64,000 nt of DNA from Liolophura sinensis. Taxonomy: Eukaryota > Mollusca > Polyplacophora > Chitonida > Chitonidae. The position numbers and the translations under genes were made by a program. The notes beneath the pieces were generated by a model. That model worked only from the letters and a program-made list of their open reading frames with translations, was not told where the DNA came from and made no database searches. This document shows, one piece after another, positions 25,801-40,800 of this stretch. The stretch spans positions 19,279,338 through 19,343,337 of the forward strand of contig NC_088302.1 in the NCBI RefSeq assembly GCF_032854445.1, written 5' to 3'. Every line of letters starts with the position of its first letter. The first letter of the stretch is position 1.

Positions 25801-28800
25801 TGTGTATAGATGTTAAAATCCCTAGCCCACGTTCTGATTTGTGGATTGGTGTTCTCGCTTATAGGTAAGTGCAGAGTGTATCAGCAATTTTATGTAATTA
25901 AGAAAATCCACACTTTCTCTACAGTTTCTGTAACTTCCAGTTCGGTGACGTTATGATAAGCTCGAAGTGACGCAACCAGTCTTATGTACAGCAATGAATA
26001 TCGATTTACCTCGTACATTACCTTAAATGTATACACGTTCTTTGTTTGAGAGAAAAAATAACAAACAGTCGGCGAACCGATCCTAGTCAACTTGATCTTT
26101 AGGCGTCGCCGGTGACGTGTTGATCTTTGCGTAAGATACAAAATATCATTGCTGGCCTTCCTACCGGCTTGCAATAGTTTCAGGCTGTCAAAGACGTATA
26201 CAAAACTGGGCAACAACATCGCCGATCTTCTTGCCCGTTTGCAATAGTATCTGTCAAAGACAATATAGTATACCAATCCGCTCATGTTTACGTCACTCGT
26301 CAACAACCTCGTTTTAAAACAAAGAAGAATAACTTTACAACGTTCCATTAGGTTCCGTAAACACGTTTTGCGCATTGTGTTCATTTCCATTCTTGTAAAC
26401 GCCATCCATACATAAATGCTCTTTACAAAAGGGTATACAACAGAAACGTAACACTTCCTGTAAACAATCCTTTAAGCCAAACGAGAAAAATGAAAGATTT
26501 GTGCGGATATACATGTCCGTATAGACCATGTTATGCAATGGCTGATACAGCCAGTGTATCCAGTACAAAGGGTTTGACTTCAAACAGCTATTCACAGAGA
26601 ACTGGGATTTGGGTTTCTAATGGCTCATAACGATGGTATTCCCCTTACGCAGGATACCCCCTTCCCCCCCCTGAAGTGCCATTATAATGGTAAACAGCCA
26701 TTGGTGGAAAGTTTGAGGGTGCTGAGTGCCGGGAGATCCGGTGTCAGTCTAACCGGCAGAACGGCAGGAAGCTTGTTCCTGTGGCCTGGGAGAACCGAGG
26801 TGCCGAGCTGGAATCGATCCGCACTTAATCTGTCGGGTCGGGTTAGGGACATGCTGCTGGCAACAACGACAACACTTCTAGTGGCCAACCGCGTGGACCC
26901 CTCTCTCTCCCTATTCACCTCCGGGCAAAGAGTTCGCTGGATAAATCCTCATTCCTGGTACATCGGAGACAAATTCTTTTTCCCTCTCCATATAGGTTAC
27001 CAGTGCTCAAGGGACCGTGTGGGATGATATGGGGAGATCCGGATTAAAGAGGTTTTGGCATTATGCAGCGCGCCAATTGTTACGAGGGTCGGCCCCGCAT
27101 GGCGAACTCTCAGAGGTAATATAAAATCCATTACGGCCACACGACGTTCAAATTTACAACCGCTTCAGAATAGCACGTGGTACCGAGTAATGACCGATGT
27201 GACGGACAGCATTTATGGCATAGTGTTGTAAAAGTATGACAGCCAGAAATTCTAAAACCATAAAAGGTATGACTTTAGTGCTGGGATGCATATAAAACCA
27301 ACAAATTGCCCTGCATTAGAAATATCACAGGTATTATGCTCGGTGAAAGGAGACGTCGTTATTTCTCTCTCTGTTCGCCAATAACAGGATTAGAGGAGAT
27401 ACGGGAACTTTCTAAACCAGTAATCATATCTGTGTATCCCGTAGTTTTGCCATCGAAATAAGCGTCATTGTGTGAAGAATGCAACATTCCTGTCTTCTTA
27501 CACGGCGCATATTTATTAATTTAGTGGACAAATGCATTCTTGTATCAAAATGGGTTGTATCACATTAAAATATTTTTGGCTCGTCATATGACATGTTTCT
27601 TACTACATTTTAAAAGTATAGGATTTTTTCCAGTTAGTATTAATACATAAACATTACTCTATAGGAGATGGACCTATACATTGTACTTATTTATTTGGTG
27701 TTTTATGTCCTACTCAAGAGTATTTCGGTAATATTTTCCAAAATTGTACGACGGGAGGCCAGCATTAAAGTGGAGAAAACCGGTTAGAGTCCATGGAAAG
27801 ACATAGTACATCGGAGACAAGGTATATAGATAAAGAGATGTCCCAAGTGCCATAATAAGTTAACAACCTTATTCTGAAGAGGTATTGAACACCTCTTCGT
27901 AAATGTGGAAAATGTAAGAATGCACATCTGGTATGCAAGTACGCCACATATTCCAGCGTCGTCAAGAATTTTCTTGTGTAATTTTGCGTTAAAATAATGA
28001 AATCTTGAGGACATCGTGAAAAGTGTGGTTATATATGAATATTCAAGAAGAAAACATCTTTTCGTTGGTTTATAACCTTAGAAATATCTTAAAACCAAAA
28101 GATGATTTCATAGTTATTTATTTATCTGATTGACTGATGTTTTTACGCCGTGCATTAACATCTCTGCAATTTTTTTTACCTAATTCTGCTTAAATTGACA
28201 AGAGACCGTTTTGCCAGCTATGACACTGTCGTCGCTGCTCTGGTTTTACTTTATACGCTGTACGTCTTTAATAATATAACATGCGACCCACGACCACAAC
28301 CATCCGCAAGCAGACCGGTTTCATAGTTAAGGTATGCGCTTATTTTGCAGTTAACAAACTATCTGATATGAATATTAAACAATAGACAGAATAACACAGA
28401 ACGTACAAAAGCATTCAAAAAGACGAATAGGCTGCTATATACAACACTGCGCTTGACAAATTCCAGGGAACCTATAGAAAGGCCCTGACGTCCAGTGAGT
28501 TATGCATGTTAATGCTTTGGTAAAATGCAAATACTGCACTGAAAGTTAACGCTTCATGGCTGAAAGTACGAGTCATCATCCTGGATAATTAACAGGAATA
28601 AAGACTAGTATCGCGCACGCGTGAATTAACACCGCTATGCCACGGTTATCTAATTAGGTATAAAACAGAGAGAACACATGAATAGCTTTGATTTGTGAAA
28701 AAAACATTCTTGCCGGACTCCCTGTTGATGCGAGCCTACTACAGGGGTATCAGTTAGTATTGACAGAAAGACAGCTGCTAATGTACATGCGATTTGCCAT

Positions 28801-31800
28801 TGTTAACATAATTGTCCCCCAAGGGGTGTGTTTAAAGGGCATTTACGCAGCTTCGAATCTCTGGAGTAGTAAGTGGAGCATCGCTTGTGCGAATTCTGTC
28901 CCCGAACACCCTAGCACCTAACCGCTTACTGCATGGCAGCTGCAGAAACTCTGCCAACCCTTGCGTTTGGGAGTCCTTGTGCACGGACAACTGACAATAC
29001 CAGAACATAGTTTTAATATGCAAACGACAAAAAATAGTCTCCAATCGCAATTCGTTTCAAATGGCCTGAAGTCAAAAGATTCCGATCTACATATAGTAAT
29101 TTAAAAGGAAAAAAACGCTGTTGTCACTATTGTAGCAAAGATTCACCGATGTGTTAGTCATTAACATTTTATCTCTTTCTTGCTGAAACGGGTGAAAAAA
29201 TAGAATTTGCTTTTGTAAATGGGTCCGGCGTTGGGAAGTCGTAATTTAGAATGGAAATAAGGCTTTAATTTGAATCCTGGTGAGAAGCTGTCACGTAGGA
29301 TGAGGCGGGTTGTGTGAGATGTGACAGGAGTTCCTCTAACTCCGGCCTCTTTGACACCCGCCATGTTCGCCCTGCCAAGTCTTGTCAAAGTTATGTCGGA
29401 AGCTCTTCCGGAAATTGGTCACACGGTATAATAGGCCCCTATCGATATTCCTCCGCGTATTGATGCTGGGGCACGGACTGCGGTGAGCACATTTAGGGAC
29501 GGACATGAATCGGGATGTGCAGACGACCCTTGAATTCAATGCATCTCAAAGTCCGTAATTGAGTGACAATGCCGATAATGAGGCTAGGCATTACACCAGC
29601 AGTATCCTTAAAAGCCTTTGGATTTCTTCTGGTGCAGTGAATGTACCTAGCCAGAATGCCAGACAAAATTTCCTTCCGTTCAATTTTGTTCTCGGACTGA
29701 TATGTAACACACGATTTTAACACAGTAAACCTACCTGGAGATCATAAAGTTGAACACACATCTGAAGCCGCAATTTTATGTTTTATCTATATTCAAATAA
29801 CATTATTGCGATGGAAATTTCCTGAATATTATTATAACATTTTGTATAGATTTTGTATATAAACAGGCACAAAACAAGCCAGTTTCACTGTTGTTGATCT
29901 ATGCGTGAATTTGAATATAAATTCCTCTGATATATACCGCGCAAGACACTATAGCCTACTTTAATATGGTTTGTCAGTCTCTGTGTATGTACTTGTTCTG
30001 TAAACCACGGTCTTTTAAACATATAAATTTAAATAAAACATTAAAATAACAAGTATGTGCTGTCGACAAAATACGTTCGCCGGAAAAATTCAGAAGAGTT
30101 AAGGATAAATGTTTGATTGTTTAGTTAATTATTTGTGGCTCCAGTGCCGACCAGCATTTTAACGCCATGGTGACATGAAGATTTCAACACTGCTAGATCG
30201 GAAGTCATCTCGACCCATGGTGTGCTAAACTATGAAGTAAGATTCATCATACAGACAACTGAAAACTATGCGTAAAGACAATTTCATTTATTTCTTCTTT
30301 TCAAGAGTGCTGAAAGGCAATCAAATATTTGAAAACTATGGTGGACTTAAAGGCCATATTGACGGTATCTAGGAACTCTGACGTCACATGACATCAATAT
30401 CATCAATAGAGTTGGATAAATTTCCTGTGACGAGTTCCCAATCTCTGATAGTATGGTCCATAAACCCACCTTAGAATTCAAATGTTTGAGTGCCTTTGAA
30501 TGTTTTCACAAAATCTAAAAAAAAAAATGAAAGTATATCTATGGATAGTTTTAAGTGGCCTGTTTAGTGATGCCTACTTCGATTTTTAGAGGTCTTTTCT
30601 TTTAAACCATGAACCATTTTTTTAACCATGTCAAACTATACGTGGACGTTTAGTCGACGCATTGCTAGATGGGCACGTTACGCCCAAAGGCTTTGTTTTC
30701 CAGCGGAATATGCTTAGCGTCAAAATGTACTTATTGTCGTGGGAAGCCAAAACTCAAAATGCACCCACACAACCCAAGTTTCTAAAGCTGTCTTGCATCA
30801 AGGTGCTTGAAAAGTTATGAAATAAACAATATCTTCACCGAGTTTTCTATTTGAATGCAGTTTCATGTATTACATGTACAAACAGTATTATACGGGTTCA
30901 GAAACTACTTACCTATACTTATTCAGATTACAAATTGTCACAGCAGGGAAATTGAGGGACTCTACGTAACGGGTCTCCACTGTCGTATCACTTGCATAGC
31001 TGAGGAATATCCTAACCCGGTCTTGGATCTGATAGGTGGCTAAGGCCAGGCAGCACATGAAGAGAATCACCCAGCATACTCTGAAAAGGAAAGCCAGTAA
31101 AACAATGGCTAAATCAACAGAATGAATGAATGGACACAGATGGAAAAGTATACATGTGTATGAAATAGATATTAAACAAATGTTGTCGCAACATATCTTA
31201 TATTTTAACACCGATCACAGACTCTTCTGTGCACTCTCTGGTACATATATATTTACATTACATACTAAGTGTTGCATTTATAAACATATTTCTTTTACAG
31301 TTTATTAACGGACAATGGTGTTTATACATAAATAATATGTTTAAAAATTAGAGATGTATTTATTATAGTAAACTTGTGCAATTTTTATATAGTAATGTAA
31401 CTGATACTTCAAGTAAACACAAATTGCCCAGTGAACATGACTTTACTGGGCATATTACACAAGACGATAAACATGTAACATATTCCATATAAACAATAGG
31501 CCGCGTTTATGAACTGTAACAGAAATGTGTTTATAAACGAAACACTTATTTTCAGTCTGGAGATCAGACAAATTCCCATTTGTCTTAGGTACGCGCACGC
31601 CAGTACATACGAGTCAGCGAATGCAATGTATTGCTTGCGTAAAGTTCTCATCACAGTGCTTCAAAATTTGTTTTATAAGAACGTTTTTGTTGCTTCCGTT
31701 TCTGGAAGCGAAGGTAATGCTAGACAAGATGTGGTAGCGACGAATTTATTTTCTATAACAGGTTCTGTTTACAATTTTTTAGATTGTAAACACCCATTGC

Positions 31801-34800
31801 AATGCTTATACTGGTACATTTGGATTACTAATTGGAAAGATGGGTGCGATGGCTCAATACACAGAAAAAACAGATGTTTAACATTTAAACAAGTAATAAA
31901 CATCTTTTTACAAAAGATAATAAACGTGGTTAATTTTTACTTGTAAGATACTTTAAAATGTTCATCCAACAACTGATAATAAAAATGCTTTATAGTGTTG
32001 ATCATATACACTGAAGATTTAAATCACTGCGTTTAAGCAATAAACATATCCAATTTACTACTTTAACATAAATGATTGCATTAAAACGAAACATGTAAGT
32101 ATTTATAAAATACTGCGTGTATTTGTAAACAAAGACATGTATTTATGTAACATTTATTTTATTTATTTGATTGGTGTTTTACGCCGTACTCAGGAATATT
32201 TCACTTATACGACGGCGGCTAGCATTATGGTAGGTGGAAACCGGGCAGAGCCCGGAGGAAACCAACGACCATCCGCAGGTTGCAGGCGGACCTTCCCAGG
32301 TACGACCGGAGAAGAAGCCAGCATGCGCTGGATTAGAACCCACAGCGACCGCATTGGTGAGAGACTCCTGGGTCATTACGCTACGCTAGCGCGCTAACCA
32401 ACTGCGCCACGGAGGCCCCTATTTATGTAACAAAAGAGCATACTAAATACACCTGGAACAAATTAAACGTTAGCATTACATTATGGAACAACGGCATGTT
32501 CAACTCTGCGCAAAGTAATATTCGAATCTTTCTCTCCGCGATGCAAATATACATCTAATACTTAACCTCAAATTCATAATGGCCTATTAGTTCTAACCCA
32601 CTTCTTTTTTTCCTTTTTCAGTACCTTAGTGTTTTGACGAGCAGTTTGCTGTTATATACTATACATTACAAAACAATAAACAAAAGATACAAAGCAGAAG
32701 GACTATTCATTACAAGCCATATCTCACATATGGACATGTCTAAGATAAGGTTCCATTATAAGACCATTCTCTAAAAACAGTATCAATGTACATTAAAGTA
32801 TTTTCTGAGAGATACAGAGCGCGATAGCTGTCTCTGAATACCAGACCCGGTTATTGGCAGCTTAGTACCTAGTGTAAATGATATTGAAATGAAAGACATA
32901 TCAGTCGATCAGCAAACAACGATCTAATCAGTCCCATCGTATCAATCAGTAATATCCGTGTTTACAGTCCACAACATGTTACACTTATGTAGCAGCTAGC
33001 AACAAAGTGATATTTAACTGTTAATATCCATAAGCAGAGGCGTCATGAATGAATTAAGAGCGATTCTCGATCGAATTACAGAAAAAGCAGGTTACAACAC
33101 TCGCAAAGTAGAAGCTGTTATTATGGGCTTATATTCAGGGATCAATTGTAACAATTTGAAATGCCATGTCGTGATGATAGAATCGTACCTGCAATGTTAC
33201 ATAGTTTTCATGTTTTAACTTTAAATTTCTGACATTTTTGAAAATTATTTTCTGTCTTCCTTATCCAGAGAAACTTATCGTACTCATTCCTCTATCTTTA
33301 TGACGGTAGGGATTTAGAAAAACCTATTTTTCTGAAATATATTGCAAAGTGAACGTACTAACAGTAGAAATAAACGATTCCCTTTGAAATAAATGGCCGA
33401 TTTATCAACCGACCGTGCAAAGGTGTAAAAACTGCTAATTTTGGCCCCCAAACCAGCCACTCCTCAACACAATCTCAAGGCATGCCCAAGTTCTTGGGTG
33501 TATATAAAAGTACTGCAGTACATCGATTAGTTTTACACTTCTTTTGGAGTGTATTCCGAATACATTCTCGCCGGCCAAATTGTGTAATGAGTTATAACGA
33601 CTATACTGACTTTGGGCCAATAAATTTTTAAGGAAGGTGATTTGTTATTTTTTTCTATTCGATTTTAAGCAATCGATTATTTTTAGTTCTAAGATTAAAT
33701 TAATCATGTAAATCAAGTTTTGAAATTTAATCTGTTTGTATGAACAAACCAACATTATTTTTTTCTATTGTTAGAATGATATTTCCTCATAATTACATTT
33801 AAAAGTATCATTGGAATCAACAGAATCTAACATCGTGGTTAGGCCCAGAATAACATTAACGCATATAAATAAATAAATTAAATTTATCCAACTGAGGATG
33901 AAATTTAAATGTGCAGATTCAGTTAAAACACTCGATTAAAACTAAAAAATTAACTTTCAGAAGCTATAGAAAAAGGCAACTCGTGGTTGTGTGTACAATA
34001 ACATGCACTATGGCCAATGAACATGAATAACATATACTAAATTTATTTATTTATTTGATTGCTGTTTTACGCCGTACTCAAGAATATTTCACTTATACGA
34101 CGGCGGCCAGCGTTATGGTGGGAGGAAACCGGGTAGAGCCCGAGGGAAACCCACGACCATCCGCAGGTTTCTGGTAGACCTTCCGCATATACTAAAGAAT
34201 GGCTCAATAAGTTAGCAGTGTTAACATAAGCAAGGACTGCGTGTAACTGGAGGACATAGTAACATCGACATATAACGTATTGTGATTATCCCTCGGCACT
34301 ATCGGCACCATGTACCATAGGATGATGACCTAGTACACACAATACACATACTGACGTCACCCTTCAGCAGTATTTGTTAATTTTCATTTCAACGGCCAGC
34401 AAATTGCTTTGTCTTTGCATCGTCTAATGTCTATATTACTCATTCACGAAGGAATCCTCTGGCGAGGGATTATTTGTAAATGCGGGTTGAACAACGGCGG
34501 TATCACGGTCACTTCTGGAGTATTAGTCCTCTCTTTTTTTCGCTGGTGTCATAATTCTGAGAAATGCAAAACACATGTTGAACAGTTCTGGTTCCTAATC
34601 ACTTTTAATAATTCAAATTAGATGGTTTTAAAAAGCTTTAACTTAATTAAATACATTCGCGTTCATTGGGTTTAGTGGGGTAGCTTGCGAATTATGGAAC
34701 ATTGCACAATTATGTACATTTTAGATTAAACGCTGTGCGGGCCAGGGGTGAGAGAAGGACCCCCTCAGGAATTTCTTCTGCATTAGATATGCATCATTAT

Positions 34801-37800
34801 GCTCAGTTGGGGATGGCTTAATTAAATGTCCTCCTCAATTCATCTGACACTATTGCAGCAAATTATGTTAGAGGTTGTTCGAGCCTTAATTGGAACACAC
34901 GGCCGACTCTCTCCATATTGGGCACTAAGGGGTTTATCCACAAAAACAAATCGGGGTTCTGACCAAGCTTTATTGTGTGGTCAGTATTGAAGTAAGCCAT
35001 TCAGTGGAAACATACTCCAAATATCTGACTACAGGCCCAGGCATTCATATTTCAAGCAAAATATTTTTAACGTAGATAGATGTATCACTGTGATAATTAT
35101 ATTGAAATCAGAATGGATCCCACCGATGTTCAAACATGTCCTGGCTATGTAACAGAATTAACATCTGTGGTGTTGGTTACTGTACATCATTAAGTAAGAG
35201 CGAGTGAGCGAGTGCTTGGGGTTTAACGTCGTGTTCAACAATTCAGTCACATAACGACGAAGGAATCCTTAGGGTGTATGTAATATACCTCCTTGTTGCA
35301 GGACGGATTTCCATCGCTATTTCATCTAGTGCTGCTTCATTGAGAGGACTTACCGAAGGCAAGTAAGTCGCCCCGCCCGAGCCATTATACTGATACGGGT
35401 CAACCATTCGTTGCACTATCCCCTGCATGCTGAACGCCAAGCGAGGAAGTTATAACTTCCTCTTTTAAAGTCTTAGGTGTGACTCCATTAAGTAAAAGGT
35501 AATATATTGCCAAATGACACACATTGTATGGACGAGGGTTTCTGTTAAGTTCTAACCGACTCCATTAGATCTTTTTGAAATTCTAGCTGTATCTAGCTTA
35601 AGGACATTAGTCTTTAAGGACATTATACTGACAGAAATAGTTCTAGCATATGCTAATTTAGATTGTTTGTTTGTGATTTAATGTTTGAGATCCAATGTTT
35701 TCAATATTAGTTCAGTCACACATATCAGCGCAATGGTCACAGTTTTACCTCACTGGAACGACAAACCGAAATCACCAAACATGACACCCACCGCGCCACA
35801 GTGAGCTGGCACCATGTCGGCCATACAGTATTTGGCACTTTATCCCAGCGTTTGGTTTATCACCTTATACCATAGGGCATCAAGGTCGACAGTTTTAAGG
35901 CCGTAGTTCTGACATGACTCGATGTAGATGTGGATCAGAGATAGACAACAATGTGCTATCAAACATGTAGTCGGTCATGTTACATACACGCAAAATCGAT
36001 TCAAACATCTATGCGTAAAGAAAACAGGCTATCCCTTGAGGCCAGTGTTGAAAGGTTACCGGTATACTCGTATCATGCCCTTCTCAGCAGTAGTATTCTA
36101 ATGCCAGGGGTTCTTTCATTTGATTTTATTGATTTTTTTTCTCCTATATCATTTTTGTTTTCATCGTTAACTGATAATGCTATATAATGCTTTTAGGAAT
36201 AACTGTAAATGTGATTGTACTAATCGTATATAGCTGAGATCTTTATATAAACATCTGATATTGTTTTGTAGAGGGCCAAACTTCATAAAAACACCTAGAA
36301 AAGGTGGTTTTATAAATGGAACCTCGCCACGATAAAATGGACTAATCGTGGCCAAGGTGGTTAGCGTGCCAGCGGGGCGCAGAGCCACAGGAGCCTCTCA
36401 CTCATTCGGTCGCTGTGAGTTCAAGTCCAGGTCGTGCTCACTTTATCTCCGATCGTACGTGGGAAGGCCTCACTGCAGTCTGCGAGTGGTCGAAATCTGC
36501 CCACCATACTGATGGCCGCTGTCGTATAAGAGAAATATTCTTGAGAACGGCGTAAAGCAATTCAGTAAATAAATAAATTGAGACGAACATCTTCCACTGT
36601 ATGAATGTCAATGTCACCCCCAAACATTGGATGTTGAGTTGTAAGCGGTGGGTACAAGATGGATTTAGTTTAGTGCAACAATGTAACAAAAAAACCTTGA
36701 ATGTAACAACTTCTTAGCTGAGGATGCGGGGTGAAGATATTCTGATGTAATGGTACCGTACCAATGATCTAGTAGCAGAATCTTTAACTTAAACATTGAA
36801 ACATCCACGTCGTCCTCAAATACAGGATTTTGTATTTTACACATGAAAAATGTCTACCGGTGATGCAGTTACACCATCTTCATATTGAAATCCAATACAA
36901 GATGAAATACAAGGGCTACAGTAAGAGGTCTAAATATAATCGTTATATGGATGGCAATGAAAAAAAATGGTGATATTATCAGCGAGAATAACATTTGACT
37001 GAGGCCTTTCAGGTCTCAGATAACAAAGATATCAGATGTAAGTGCTTTTACATACGCTTTTGGATCTGTTCAACATGGCTTAGTCCAGACAATGATTTGT
37101 ATAACAAACGATAAAGCGATAAAGCATAGTCGGCCGGCTACCCACAAATAAGAGTGATCGGTTGATAGGTTTGTAATCCCACAAGGTATGACTCAAGCAG
37201 CTGGAATCCTGAAATGTCAGGAAACGTTATTATGCAAACCTATGTGTAGAGCAGAGAGGAATTTACTCTTTACATTATTCAGTTTTGGTAACAAACTATG
37301 GGGCATGTCAACAAAGAAGTTTCGAGCACTGATGCTGGCAATCATAGAAACGGGCAACTTGGTTTGTACATAAATATATAACCAAATGTACCGAACAACA
37401 GGAAATCATGTTTTATAAATCCAAGAAGACTCTGAAGGGCGTAACAAGAGATGTATAAGCACGGGTCCGTTTACCGGATGGCTGCTTCGAGGCAACATCT
37501 GCTGGAAAATTCCGTCCTAGCTGGAGATATAAAAATGCTGGGAGCCTGCCTCTGTACATGTATTTCCTGTAAAATGTAGGAAAATGGCTGTCTCAAGTCC
37601 TTGTTCTTCCGGCTCTAGAAGCCCACTTAGCTAAGAGGAAACCAAGTGTGTCTTTGAAGTAGCGAGATCTGAACGTCATGCCATTTTCGAATCATTGTCC
37701 ACGGCGAAGGACGCCATTTCTGACTGTTGATGTGTGGCTCGAATGGAATACGGCGAGAGAGCGGTGTTTAAATCGATATGTGAAGACGTGAACAGTGGCC

Positions 37801-40800
37801 GCGATCTTGAGCGGCCCATGATGGGATGGGGAGCTTTCTCTTAGACGTTTCCTTTGCCGCTCTTTTCAAAGATACATTAAGCTGTTAAAGCAAGCGTTGC
37901 TGTCATAATCCTTTGTGTGGACCGATCGCGCTTTAACAGCGGAAAGGCCAGTCTCGGATTGCTATAAAACATACGCTCTCGCCTCACTGGTAATATTTCG
38001 CCTGTCCATTACTGGCGGCACTCAATCATCTTCGGGGAAGACGGCGCACGAAATGGCGGTAATAAACCGTTAATTTATAGAAATGTCAAAATCAATACAA
38101 TCCAGATAAAAAAGGCGGGTTGCTTGTGATAAAATACTCTTCGTTTGACTAATTATACCGGTTATCCACCCAACATTTAGTATTCGACAGCGTGGTACTG
38201 ACGCTTCTAGATTGAATGAAGTGTGTTTCGTTGGATTGGCAATAGGCGAAGTTCTCCTTGTCCAACAAATAATAGGCCTTAATGCAGCGCGCACTAATCC
38301 CCCACCACCACATTGTGACAGCATAAAGACGAAGAATTATGCGCAGCCTCTGCCAATCTGTTCGATGAAAAAGAATCAGATCTTCGTTACGTGCAACAAA
38401 CACTAGATTCTATTTCAGGTATCACCATGCCTGTCGTGCACGCATAGGTTTGCTTGAAAAAAAAAATTGTATTAACAAAGTCAAGCGTCAATCAGTGGCC
38501 AAGTATATTTACACACAGCATAATATTACATGTTATGGTAATCATTTCCCGTACAACCATACGCATTTTCACAAGAATACATCCACGGCAAGGAGGCTGT
38601 GGTTGTTCAAAATGTAAATGTAAGTAAAATTTCTTTTCTGATGTTTAATGACGAGCCCCCAAAATTTGGCAAAACCTTTACCGTCTGTGCAATTTTAAGT
38701 TTGTATTTTGCTTTGCAATGTCAAGTTTTCAAAACCCACTTTTGTGATCCCTTGGGCATGATACTGACGCGGTGTCATGTTACATCATTTCGACCCAGGA
38801 GCCTCTCACCAATGCGGTCGCTGTGAGTTCTAAGTCCAGCTCATGCTGGCTTCCTCTCCGGCCGTAAGTGGGAAGGTCTGGCAGCAACCTGCGGATGGTC
38901 GTGGGTTTCCCCAGGGCTCTGCCCGGTTTCCACCCACCATAATGCTGGCCGCCGTCGTATAAGTGAAATATTCCTGAGTACGGCGTAAAACACCAATCAA
39001 ATAAAATAAATAAATACATCATTTCGGGGGTCGTTTGACATGGTGTAGCGTCATCATACTGCAAAGAGCAGCCTTCGATAACCCATATGAAACCACACTA
39101 ATTGGTTATATAACGCTATTCTCTGTGCTGCTCAACATCTGGTGATGGTAGAAGTTTAAACAACGGCAAAGATGAAAGTATTTCTGAGTATATATGTTAA
39201 CAATGTTGAATTTTCCACAACTGTACTTGTGTGTATAAAGGGTACACCAAAGAGCCGTTTCGCAAGTAAATAACGATAATATTATACGGCAAGGCAAGTG
39301 GGTCAGTAAATGCCAATTACACGAATATAAAGTACTTTAAATGAGGAACTTTACATGCAAGTCTGCTTTTCTACACTTTCATGTTACATGTAAATCCTAC
39401 GGCGGATCAGAAAACGCAATCTAATATAAACTATCTACAGCATTTAGAGAGTTTAACCAGAGCAGCGACGACAGTGTCATAGTTGACAAAGGTCACACAT
39501 ATACAACTGAAATAAAGGTCTCTCGTGGGTTTACCTCAGCTATGGTTCTATCTTAACTGTTCATGTAAATTCTTAAAAGTTAGCAACATGCACTTCACCT
39601 AACACCACGGATTAAGCAGAAGTAAGTAAAAATGCTTTAGTGTTAATTGCAATTCACTAGACGTCACTGGTCTATAGAATTGCCCAAAAATTCTGTGCTG
39701 TCATCACTTAATGACAAAATGGGACACCATGCATGTAGCCCAGCGCCCGTATTTATCAATCAACTTAAGACTAAAGTCAGAAACTGTCCTTAAAAAGTCA
39801 AACGCAGAACAGGGAAGGACTTAAATTGTGGTTAGTACATGTACATTATTCTACAGTAAAGAATCTGTGTACAAAGTCTAAGCTTTCTAGAGCGAAACAT
39901 TTAATTGTACCTGCGTTTGAATGTTTGACCGAAGTCTTAAGACATTTGATAAATACGGGCCCAGGGCGGTATGCGACCAAAGTTGCATGTTAAGCATATG
40001 GCATAACATCATCAGCTAACTTTTCCTCAAATGGAATATTTTGCTGCACAAAAACCTGAACTTAATTACCTTTGCACCCCAATGGGCCTGTTTCAAATGT
40101 CCTCTCTGGACAATGGCTAAATCTGTATAGTTATAAGTGATATCCCAGTTCCTGTTGGTATTTCTCATAAATACCATTATTTAAATGTGAAAGCATAATG
40201 AATCCAGTTAAAATCGTCAAAACTCACCGTTTTGCCCGACATGTACATGGATCTAGTTGGCGTATACTGTCTTTATAACATTTCCTTAATGAAATCTCGC
40301 ACTATTATTTATGGCCTGCTTATCTAATTAAATATTTTGAATTTTAATAGCTGTGACCGGTTCATGTATACACCACTTGCTTTTTAACAGAATATAAAAG
40401 TGGAATATTAAAGAATAAAAAGTTGTTAGAAAATAAAAGTTGAAAGTTTTGAAATTGGATTGTCTCACATTTGGCTTGCTCTTACAGAATTGGTGTCAGC
40501 ATCGATGATTTGATCTTTAATTTACCATACTCAAGAATATTTCAATTATACGACGGCGGCCAGCATTATGGTGGGAGGTAACCGGTCTGAGCCTGGGGAA
40601 AACCCACAATTATCCGCAGATTGTATCTACATAAGTATCTACATATATACAGATTAGAGATTATGTTACAGTTAAATAGATCACTCCAAATGTTGGTCTG
40701 GTTAAAAAGGTAGAAACCACAAAACATGAGAAGTGGATATGCACTTCGGCCCCCTCCCGCGCATCTCTCACCACCATCCCCCTCCTCTGACACCACCACC

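Larger units (their letters stand above)
12955..30912 (-). other. Large intron between exons 2 and 3 (17,958 bp)
   Basis: No exon of another gene could be supported on either strand. Recognisable contents are SINE pieces (about 16003-16140, 25573-25768, 27686-27785, 28116-28158), a degenerate tandem repeat (23840-24010), a perfect hairpin (25438-25470) and a copy of the dispersed GCAGCGACGACAGTGT element (28172-28275, inverted). Several segments of balanced composition lack repeats (about 13480-13950, 15420-15800, 16500-16930, 18590-19500, 22100-22460, 25020-25440, 26620-27130). They are the likeliest places for conserved regulatory DNA, but this was not tested. Confidence 0.75.

Noticed and set aside
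26620-27027. A 135-codon ORF in the largest intron
   Set aside because: No domain, no splice signals and overlapping open frames on the other strand. It is better explained as a repeat-free GC-balanced block.
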